Of a DNA stretch of 5,269 nt, positions 1-4,891 are shown one piece after another. The stretch spans positions 1 to 5,269 of the forward strand of contig SLLJ01000112.1 of NCBI GenBank assembly GCA_007134165.1. The letters are read 5' to 3'. The stretch is from Nitriliruptoraceae bacterium (GTDB lineage: Bacteria; Actinomycetota; Nitriliruptoria; Nitriliruptorales; Nitriliruptoraceae). How positions within the stretch are numbered: the stretch's first letter is position 1; each line of letters starts with the position of its first letter. The translations under genes were made by a program, and so were the position numbers. The notes beneath the pieces are model-generated. The model made no database searches, was not told where the DNA came from, and saw only the letters and a program-made list of their open reading frames with translations.

Positions 1-550
1 CCATGACGGTGAGTGTCAGCACGCCGCCGGCCTGGTGCAGGCGGATGGTGATCGGGACCAGCAGCAGGACCCAGAGGTAGGCCACGAGGAACCAGAAGGG
101 CGTGATCACGATGTCGCCCCAGGTGAGCATGCTGCGGTAGCCCGGCCATGCCAGGAGCATCAGCAGGTCGAACAGCGCCCACGCGGCTGCGAACGCGGCG
201 GTGGGGATCAGCAGCCGTCGCAGCCGGGAGGCGAGGAACTGCCGGGCGCCCCCGCCGTCACGGCGGACCGAGGACCATCCGGCATGGTTGGCGTACCCGC
301 CGACCAGGAAGAACATCGGCATGATCTGCAGCAGCCAGGTCGCGAGCCAGCCGCCGGGGACCACGTCGATGGGGTTGGGCATGACCAGCACGCCCTCGCG
401 CCACTGGGTGATCGACAGCGTCCAGTGCCAGACGACCACGACCCCGATGCTCACGACCCGCAGCAGGTCCACGAAGCGCTCGCGGTCGGCCGGGGTCTGC
501 TCGACGAAGGTGTCGAGCTGCTCGGACAGCCGCAGGGAGGGGCCGGTCAC
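1..550 (-). CDS. Acyltransferase-3 family membrane protein (N-terminal part, runs off left edge)
   Basis: This is a partial gene: about 183 codons are visible from a GTG at 550, and the reading frame is still open at base 1. The product looks like a membrane acyltransferase of the acyltransferase-3 (OafA/YrhL-like) family, which moves acyl groups onto cell-surface sugars or lipids. Evidence is the family-typical opening, a charged segment running into a first membrane helix (FVDLLRVVSIGVVVVWHW, about residues 26-43) with the characteristic His. A second helix contains MPMFFLVGGYANHAGW (about residues 75-90), followed by a basic loop (SRLRRLLIP) and further helices. GTG 550 is preferred because AAGGAG lies 5 bases upstream. 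An in-frame ATG at 589 would add 13 residues but has a weaker site. The gene is divergent from the SpoIIAA-like gene at 732. The acyl acceptor cannot be told from this fragment. Confidence 0.85.
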   Translation of the reverse strand, partial: MTGPSLRLSEQLDTFVEQTPADRERFVDLLRVVSIGVVVVWHWTLSITQWREGVLVMPNPIDVVPGGWLATWLLQIMPMFFLVGGYANHAGWSSVRRDGGGARQFLASRLRRLLIPTAAFAAAWALFDLLMLLAWPGYRSMLTWGDIVITPFWFLVAYLWVLLLVPITIRLHQAGGVLTLTVM

Positions 551-555
551 CGGGG

Positions 556-561
556 CTCCTT
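556..561 (-). promoter_or_regulatory. Ribosome binding site for the acyltransferase
   Basis: On the minus strand this reads AAGGAG, five bases before GTG 550. It favours GTG 550 over the upstream in-frame ATG at 589. The same AAGGAG(G/C)C-type signal with 5-base spacing is used by the divergent gene at 732. Confidence 0.6.
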
Positions 562-682
562 GGTCGCGGCGGGTGTCGGTGGTCAGCATCACCCACCAAC
601 GGGGGTCCGCGACCGTCGGGCGTGGCCGTTCGACCGTGGCACCGGGTGCGGCGCACGCCGGCGACCTTACGGTGGAAGAAGG

Positions 683-698
683 CCGGGCAATCGCCCGG
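683..698 (+). other. Leader hairpin upstream of SpoIIAA-like copy A
   Basis: This is a perfect inverted repeat, CCGGGC-AATC-GCCCGG: a 6-bp stem with a 4-base loop, extendable by a G:U pair. It lies 33 bases before the start codon at 732, within the 181-base gap between two divergent genes. It could be a 5' leader stem-loop or an operator. No T-tract follows, so it is not a typical intrinsic terminator. There is no equivalent immediately upstream of copy B. Confidence 0.35.
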
Positions 699-711
699 TC
701 AGCATGACCAT

Positions 712-734
712 CATCGAGGCAAGGAGCCACCATG
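712..734 (+). promoter_or_regulatory. Conserved leader and RBS of SpoIIAA-like copy A
   Basis: This 23-base block ends with the ATG at 732-734 and contains AAGGAG at 721-726 with 5-base spacing. It matches the block before copy B (3451-3473) at 20 of 23 positions; the differences are two G/A changes and one C/G change. Similarity is lost upstream of 712. The match extends beyond a generic Shine-Dalgarno, since it includes CATCGAG on the 5' side and CCA/CATG on the 3' side. Either the duplication carried its leader or the leader is under selection. Confidence 0.6.
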
Positions 735-1085
735 TTGCGGCAGCTCGAGAAGAGTCAGGGTTCGGTCATCGGCTACTCGCTGTCCGGTGAGGTGAGCGCG
801 GACGAGTACACCCAGCTGGCCAGCGAGCTGCGTGACGAGATCGCCCGGCACGGCACGATCCGGGTGCTGTTCCGGCTCTCGGACCTGGACCTGTCCAGCT
901 TCTTCGCCGCCCTGGACGAGCGCCTGCGCTTCGTGCGGGAGAACCGCGAGGACGTCGAGCGGGTGGCCGTGGTCACCGACGACACCATGACCGGGCTGCT
1001 GTCCAAGGCGGCCAAGGCCGGGCCCGTGGAGCTGCAGACCTTCTCCTCCGACGAGGAGCCCAAGGCCTGGGCCTGGCTCGCGTAG
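732..1085 (+). CDS. SpoIIAA-like (STAS-fold) protein, copy A
   Basis: This is a complete 117-residue soluble protein with no membrane segment or signal peptide. It resembles the SpoIIAA-like family (Pfam PF11964, STAS/SEC14-type fold), whose members are small cytoplasmic proteins of mostly unknown role. Supporting features are an N-terminal GYSLSGEVSADEY strand-helix entry (residues 14-26), a helix ending in the run LASELRDEIARHGTIR (29-44), the core strand VERVAVVTDD (75-84), and the family-typical C-terminus TFSSDEEPKAWAWL (103-116). The ATG follows AAGGAG by 5 bases. The protein aligns without gaps to copy B at 3471 (80 of 117 identical). It is the first of four plus-strand genes, 96 bases ahead of the M50 protease start. 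Despite the family name there is no sporulation gene nearby, so an anti-anti-sigma role should not be assumed. Family is fairly sure; function is unknown. Confidence 0.87.
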   Translation: MLRQLEKSQGSVIGYSLSGEVSADEYTQLASELRDEIARHGTIRVLFRLSDLDLSSFFAALDERLRFVRENREDVERVAVVTDDTMTGLLSKAAKAGPVELQTFSSDEEPKAWAWLA

Positions 1086-1164
1086 CTCGTCGACGTCCCC
1101 GACCGGCGCACGGTGCGGATCCCGAGCGCCTCCGTGCCCCGGTCCCCCCCAGGATCACGACACC

Positions 1165-1170
1165 GGAGGG
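1165..1170 (+). promoter_or_regulatory. Ribosome binding site selecting the M50 protease start
   Basis: GGAGGG lies 11 bases before GTG 1182 and 23 before ATG 1194. This makes GTG 1182 the more likely start and argues against the longer frame opening at GTG 1113, which would add a low-complexity Arg/Pro/Ser N-terminus. Confidence 0.5.
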
Positions 1171-1181
1171 CAGCGCGCACC

Positions 1182-2372
1182 GTGGCCACGCGCATGACGC
1201 TTGGATCCATCGCCGGCATCGACGTCCGGGTCCACCGGTCCTGGGTGCTGATCGCCCTGCTGATCGTCGGCAGCTTCCTCAGCCGGTTCGTGGTGCTCGG
1301 CTACGCCCTGCCGCCAGCGGTGGTGATGGCCCTGGTCGGGGCGCTGCTGTTCTTCACCTCGGTGCTGGTGCACGAGTTCGCGCACGCCCTGGAGGCGCAG
1401 CACCGCGGCGTTCAGGTGCGCGGCATCACGCTGTTCCTGTTCGGGGGGGCCACCGAGATGTCCGGCGAGGTGCGTCGTCCACGTGACGAGTTCGCGGTGA
1501 CGGCCATCGGCCCGTTCTCGAGCTTCGTGCTGGCGGCGCTGTTCGGTCTCGTCGCCGTCTACACCGGCCGGGTCGGGCTCGCCGCGGTCGCGCAGGTGGC
1601 CGGCATGCTGGGATGGATCAACCTCGCGCTCGGGGTGTTCAACCTGCTGCCGGGCGCTCCGCTGGACGGGGGCCGCATCCTGCGCGCGCTGGTGTGGGCG
1701 CTGACCGGTGACCGTCGTCGGGCGCTGCGCGTCGCTGCCCGCGCGGGCCAGCTCATCGGCGCGCTGATCATGGGCCTCGGGCTCCTGCAGCTGCTGCTGG
1801 TACCGGGGGCGGCGCTGGGTGGCATCTGGTTCGTGGTGATCGGCGGGTTCCTGATGTTCGCGGCGCAGAGCGAGATCGCGCACCAGTCCCTCGACCAGGC
1901 GCTGGGCGAGATGGACGTCGGGGAGCTGCTGCGTCGCGGTGAGCTCGTGTCAACGCTGTCGGACACCGACCTCGGCCTGGCGGTGGAACAACTGCGGCTC
2001 GCGCCCGAGGGCGTGCTGGAGATCGTCGATGAGGGCCGCAGTGTGGGGGTTCTGGTGCTCGATGATGTGGCTCGGTTGCAGGCGGAGCGGCGGGCCGGCC
2101 GAACCGTCGAGCAGGTCATGGTGCCCGTGGAGGAGCTTCCCCGGGTCGACCACCGGACGCCGGTCACCGAGGCGCTGGGCGAGTTGGCGGGTGAGCGTCC
2201 GCTCGCCGTCACCAGCCGCCTGGATGACCAGGATCGCATCGAGGGGGTGGTCGCGCCCGAGCAGTTGAAGCGCATCGTGCGGCGCACCCTGCAACTCGGC
2301 GAACGCTCGAGCCCCCCGGACTCGGCGAGCGGCTCCGAGCACGACCAGCACCTGCCGGCGGAGGATCGCTGA
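1182..2372 (+). CDS. M50 site-2-type intramembrane metalloprotease with CBS pair
   Basis: This is a polytopic zinc protease (about 396 residues) of the CBS-containing site-2 protease group (Rip3/MJ0392-like), which cleaves membrane-anchored proteins within the bilayer. The start GSIAGIDVRVHRSW is typical of the group. The metal motif HEFAH is at residues 64-68 within TM2 (His64, Glu65, His68). The second motif, FNLLPGAPLDGGR (about 153-165), supplies the third ligand, Asp162. The conserved loop LFLFGGATEM and the GPFSSF helix lie between them. About six membrane segments end near residue 230. The C-terminal cytoplasmic part (about 245-370) looks like two CBS domains, the first degenerate, the second including VEQVMVPVEELPRVD and IEGVVAPEQLKRIV. 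There is no PDZ domain. GTG 1182 was chosen for its RBS; ATG 1194 and GTG 1113 are alternatives. Its stop overlaps the next gene's start, implying translational coupling. The substrate is unknown. Confidence 0.9.
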   Translation: MATRMTLGSIAGIDVRVHRSWVLIALLIVGSFLSRFVVLGYALPPAVVMALVGALLFFTSVLVHEFAHALEAQHRGVQVRGITLFLFGGATEMSGEVRRPRDEFAVTAIGPFSSFVLAALFGLVAVYTGRVGLAAVAQVAGMLGWINLALGVFNLLPGAPLDGGRILRALVWALTGDRRRALRVAARAGQLIGALIMGLGLLQLLLVPGAALGGIWFVVIGGFLMFAAQSEIAHQSLDQALGEMDVGELLRRGELVSTLSDTDLGLAVEQLRLAPEGVLEIVDEGRSVGVLVLDDVARLQAERRAGRTVEQVMVPVEELPRVDHRTPVTEALGELAGERPLAVTSRLDDQDRIEGVVAPEQLKRIVRRTLQLGERSSPPDSASGSEHDQHLPAEDR

Positions 2373-3367
2373 TGCGCAAGCTGCTGTTCGTCGCGGCCAT
2401 CCTGCTGCTGGCCTGGGCGGCGCTGGTGGTGCCGCTCCCGCTGGCGGTTACGGCCCCCGAGCCCGCGCTGCCCGTCGGGGAGGTCATCACCCTGGAGGAC
2501 GACCTGCAGGGCGAGCTCCCCGGGCATCTGCAGGTGACGGTGGTCCGGGTGGAGCCGGCCACCCTCGTCCGCGCTGCCGGCACGCTGCTGGCCGACGAGC
2601 GGGAGCTGGCTTTCCCGCCCGCGCTGGTGCCCCCGGAGATGGACCAGGAGGAGTTCGAGCGCTTCCAGCGGCAGCTGTTCGACGAGAGCGTGCGTGCGGC
2701 GCTGGCCGTGGGACTCGAGGCCGCCGGACGCGAGGTCGCGATCGACGGTGCGGGGGCCCGCATCGTGGCGACGATCCCGGGGACGCCGGGCTCGGACGCC
2801 TTCGAGCTAGACGACGTGATCATCGGCATCGACGGCCGCGACATCGCCCTGGCCAGCGAGCTGGTGGCCGTCCTCGGCGACCGCCGGGCGGGGGAGCAGG
2901 TGCAGGTCCGCGTGGTCCGCGGCGAGGACGAGCTCTCCCGCAGCGTGGAGCTGGCTCCCCTCGAGGGTGAGGTCACCCAGGTCGGGCTGGGCGTGCTGGT
3001 CACCACCGTCGATCTGCAGATCGACAGCCCGGCGCAGGCCCGGATGGTCGCCGATCGCCGCATCGGCGGGCCCTCAGCCGGGCTCATGCTGGCACTCGGA
3101 GCCTACGACGCCGCAACACCCGAGGTGCTCGGCGATGGCCGGGTCATCGCCGGCACGGGCACGATCGACCTCGCCGGCACCGTCGGGCCGGTCGACGGCA
3201 TCGCCGCCAAGGTGCACGGTGCGCTGCTGGCCGACGCCGAGGTGTTCCTCGTGCCCGACGCGCAGCTCGACCAGGCACGTGATGCGGCCCCGCCCGGGCT
3301 CGAGGTCGTCGGGGTCGAGACCCTGGGCGACGCCATCGATGCCATCGACGCGCTCGACGACCAGTGA
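2372..3367 (+). CDS. Membrane-anchored PDZ-Lon serine protease (YlbL-like)
   Basis: This 331-residue protein matches the YlbL-like PDZ plus Lon-type (S16) protease family, which is usually about 340 residues. One N-terminal membrane anchor (about 4-27) places the rest outside the cytoplasm. Residues about 128-190 fit a PDZ domain (ELDDVIIGIDG core, then a helix and VQVRVVRG strand). The Lon catalytic dyad is visible: Ser235 in GGPSAGLMLALG and Lys280 in GPVDGIAAKVHGA, 45 residues apart as in Lon proteases. In Bacillus subtilis, YlbL helps degrade the membrane-anchored cell-division inhibitor YneA, so clearance of single-pass membrane regulators is a plausible role. The ATG at 2372 overlaps the preceding stop (TGATG) and has GGAGG 7 bases upstream, so the protein is probably made together with the M50 protease. 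Active-site residues look intact. Confidence 0.9.
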   Translation: MRKLLFVAAILLLAWAALVVPLPLAVTAPEPALPVGEVITLEDDLQGELPGHLQVTVVRVEPATLVRAAGTLLADERELAFPPALVPPEMDQEEFERFQRQLFDESVRAALAVGLEAAGREVAIDGAGARIVATIPGTPGSDAFELDDVIIGIDGRDIALASELVAVLGDRRAGEQVQVRVVRGEDELSRSVELAPLEGEVTQVGLGVLVTTVDLQIDSPAQARMVADRRIGGPSAGLMLALGAYDAATPEVLGDGRVIAGTGTIDLAGTVGPVDGIAAKVHGALLADAEVFLVPDAQLDQARDAAPPGLEVVGVETLGDAIDAIDALDDQ

Positions 3368-3450
3368 CGGGAGCCACCGAGGTCGGCAGCCCGGGACCAG
3401 GAGGCAGTGGCCGACGCATCGGCAGGGACACGCAGCCGCGTGGCGCCCTC

Positions 3451-3473
3451 CATCGAGACAAGGAACCAGCATG
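3451..3473 (+). promoter_or_regulatory. Conserved leader and RBS of SpoIIAA-like copy B
   Basis: This is the counterpart of 712-734, identical at 20 of 23 positions. AAGGAA at 3460-3465 sits 5 bases before ATG 3471. The alignment with copy A fixes the start at 3471 rather than at the next ATG (3474) or at any upstream codon in the same open frame, which extends back into the PDZ-Lon gene. Confidence 0.6.
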
Positions 3474-3824
3474 ATGCAGCGACTCGAACACCCGAACGAC
3501 ACGATCATCGGCTACGAGCTGTCTGGCGGCGTGAGCGCCGACGACTACACCCGGCTCGCCAGCGAGCTTCGTGACGAGATCGCGAGGCACGGCACCATCC
3601 GGCTGCTGATCCGGCTGTCGGACCTCGCACTCTCCAGCTTCCTCACCGGCCTGGATGAGCGGATGACCTTCATTCGCAGGAGCCGTGACGAGGTGGAGCG
3701 CATCGCCGTCGTCACCGACGACACCGTGACCCAGCTGCTGTCGAAGGCGGTCGAGGCGGGTCCGGTCGAGATCCGGACCTTCTCATCCGACGACGAGGCC
3801 GTCGCCTGGGCCTGGCTCGAGTGA
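3471..3824 (+). CDS. SpoIIAA-like (STAS-fold) protein, copy B
   Basis: This is a complete 117-residue soluble protein, a paralogue of copy A at 732, with the same length, no gaps and about 68% identity by hand count. The longest identical run is LASELRDEIARHGTIR (residues 29-44). VERIAVVTDDT (75-85), the LLSKA helix (89-93) and TFSSDDE...AWAWL (103-116) are also kept. Differences cluster at residues 2-12, 58-60, 65-74, 94-95 and 110-111, which suggests a conserved core with divergent surfaces. The reading frame is open far upstream inside the PDZ-Lon gene, but the leader match and AAGGAA site put the real start at 3471. It follows the protease pair by 103 bases and closes the four-gene plus-strand run. 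Function is unknown; a role linked to the proteases is inferred only from position. Confidence 0.87.
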   Translation: MMQRLEHPNDTIIGYELSGGVSADDYTRLASELRDEIARHGTIRLLIRLSDLALSSFLTGLDERMTFIRRSRDEVERIAVVTDDTVTQLLSKAVEAGPVEIRTFSSDDEAVAWAWLE

Positions 3825-3972
3825 CCGGCTGACGGGTGGCTGCGCGTCGTGCCCGGGACCACCGTCATCGGTCCGGCGACACCACCACGCTGCAACGCGC
3901 GGCCATGGAGGCCGTCGGGGCCTCGGTCGGCACGGCAGGCAGCGGCGGCCGTTTCGGGTGCGAGCTGCCGGC
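3825..3972. other. Convergent intergenic gap with short inverted repeat
   Basis: This 148-base gap lies between two genes that converge, with no credible ORF. It contains a perfect inverted repeat, GAGGCC-GTCGG-GGCCTC, at 3908-3924 (6-bp stem, 5-base loop). It reads the same way on both strands and so could help end transcription from either side. No T-tract follows on either strand, so an intrinsic terminator is not established. Confidence 0.3.
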
Positions 3973-4671
3973 TCAGGACGGCACCTCGCCGGTGGCCGTG
4001 ATCTGCTCGGCGAGGTCGACCAGCTTCTCGTTGCGGTCTTGTGACAGCTGCCTGAGGATCGCGAAGGCGGCGTCCGGCGTCACCTGGCGCCGGGCCATCA
4101 CGATCCCCTTGGCCTGGCCGATGACGTCGCGTGAGTGGATCGCGGCCTGCAGGCCGGCCTCCGTGATCACGGCCTTCATGGCCACCGACGCCTGGGCGGC
4201 GAACACCTGGCCGATGAGCACGGAGCGCTGGTCGAAGGCGTTGGGTCGCCGGGAGTACATGTCCAGCGCGCCCAGGGAGTCATCGGTGACGAACAGCCGG
4301 AAGCTGGCCATGGAGCGCACGCCGAGCCGCAACGCCCCGTCGCGGTAGTCGGGCCAGCGCTCCTCCGCCTCGAGGTCCTGTACCAGGACCGTCTCGTGAT
4401 CCCGGATCGCGCTCAGGCACGGTCCCTCACCGGTGGCGTACTGCAGCAGTTCGCTGTCGTGGGCGACCTGCGACGACGCCGCCGGGGTCTCGATGACCCC
4501 ACCGCGGACGATGAGCATCATGCTCACCCCGTCGCAGTGCTCGAGGACGTTCTCGCCAAGATCCACGATGAGCTGCAGCGTCTCCTGCAGGCCGTTGGCC
4601 TCGGAGAGCTCGCGGGAGATGTCCGCGACCTGCTCCAGGAGTTGCACGTCGGTGTCGCGCTCGTTCTTCAC
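3973..4671 (-). CDS. GAF-ANTAR domain transcription antitermination regulator
   Basis: This 232-residue cytoplasmic regulator has two domains. An N-terminal GAF sensor (about 28-165) contains the motif GEGPCLSAIR (81-90), the strand VRSMASFRLF (118-127) and LGALDMYSRRPNAF (133-146). A C-terminal ANTAR domain (about 172-226) has the hallmark helix SRDVIGQAKGIVMARR and then the PDAAFAILRQLSQDRNEKL segment. ANTAR domains bind paired RNA stem-loops and block terminator formation; the GAF domain would sense a small ligand, redox state or light-linked signal not identifiable here. The start is GTG 4671, with AGGGAGG 8 bases upstream. Both domains are full length. The gene is convergent with SpoIIAA-like copy B and divergent from the gene at 4892. 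Its RNA target is not evident: none of the stem-loops seen nearby has the dual hexaloop pattern expected for ANTAR binding. Confidence 0.92.
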   Translation of the reverse strand: MKNERDTDVQLLEQVADISRELSEANGLQETLQLIVDLGENVLEHCDGVSMMLIVRGGVIETPAASSQVAHDSELLQYATGEGPCLSAIRDHETVLVQDLEAEERWPDYRDGALRLGVRSMASFRLFVTDDSLGALDMYSRRPNAFDQRSVLIGQVFAAQASVAMKAVITEAGLQAAIHSRDVIGQAKGIVMARRQVTPDAAFAILRQLSQDRNEKLVDLAEQITATGEVPS

Positions 4672-4686
4672 CGTCCACGCCTCCCT

Positions 4687-4799
4687 GGCGGGCCCCGCCC
4701 CCGGGTTGCCCCTCGGCGCCGTCGGAAGCCCTCCGACCCGGCGTCCGAAGGTGCCCGGGGCACCACCCCCGTCCCGGATGGGACACGGCCGAACGGCCG
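4687..4799. repeat. Cluster of five short inverted repeats in divergent gap
   Basis: Five short stems with perfect pairing lie within 113 bases of the 220-base gap between the GAF-ANTAR gene and the gene at 4892. They are GGCGG-GCC-CCGCC (4687-4699), GTCGGA-AGCCC-TCCGAC (4721-4737), GGTGCC-CGG-GGCACC (4750-4764), GTCCC-GGAT-GGGAC (4771-4784) and CGGCC-GAAC-GGCCG (4786-4799). The last two are separated by one base. The DNA is very GC-rich, so some pairing is expected by chance. The cluster would fall in the 5' leader or promoter region of the minus-strand gene. Operator palindromes or structured leader RNA are both possible. Confidence 0.45.
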
Positions 4800-4891
4800 G
4801 GGCCGTCGGATGGGCCGGCGTTAGCCTGCGTCCTCTCTCTCCACCGTCGAGGAAGCGGCGGCCGACCAGCCCGAGCGAAGCTGGAGAGCCG

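Noticed and set aside
629..673. TTCGAC and TACGGT as a promoter for SpoIIAA-like copy A
   Set aside because: The two elements are 33 bases apart, too far for a sigma-70-type promoter.
35..707. Long plus-strand frames opposite the left-edge acyltransferase (251 and 168 codons), and a 132-codon minus-strand frame at 258-656
   Set aside because: They are rich in Arg, Gly, Pro, His and Gln with no recognisable domain, and overlap a minus-strand frame that gives a clear acyltransferase-3 protein with membrane helices.
1113..1181. N-terminal extension of the M50 protease to GTG 1113
   Set aside because: The extra 23 residues are Arg/Pro/Ser-rich and unlike the family, which begins close to the GSIAGIDVRVH motif. 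GGAGGG at 1165-1170 supports GTG 1182.
1559..3087. Long minus-strand frames (322 and 292 codons) opposite the proteases
   Set aside because: They are Ser/Arg/Thr/Pro-rich shadows of two well-supported plus-strand genes, typical of high-GC DNA.
3410..3423. GCCGA-CGCA-TCGGC hairpin between the PDZ-Lon gene and copy B as a terminator
   Set aside because: It is only a 5-bp stem with no T-tract, and is well within chance for this base composition.
2967..3470. A 285-residue protein formed by extending SpoIIAA-like copy B upstream
   Set aside because: The extension is an off-frame reading of the PDZ-Lon gene. The leader and start of copy B match those of copy A exactly at 3471.
732..3824. Sporulation or anti-sigma locus suggested by the SpoIIAA-like name
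   Set aside because: The family name reflects fold similarity. No SpoIIAB-like kinase, sigma factor or phosphatase gene is present in the window.
4822..4827. TAGCCT as a -10 element for the gene at 4892
   Set aside because: It fits TANNNT, but no -35-like sequence was found at suitable spacing, so a promoter call is not supported.
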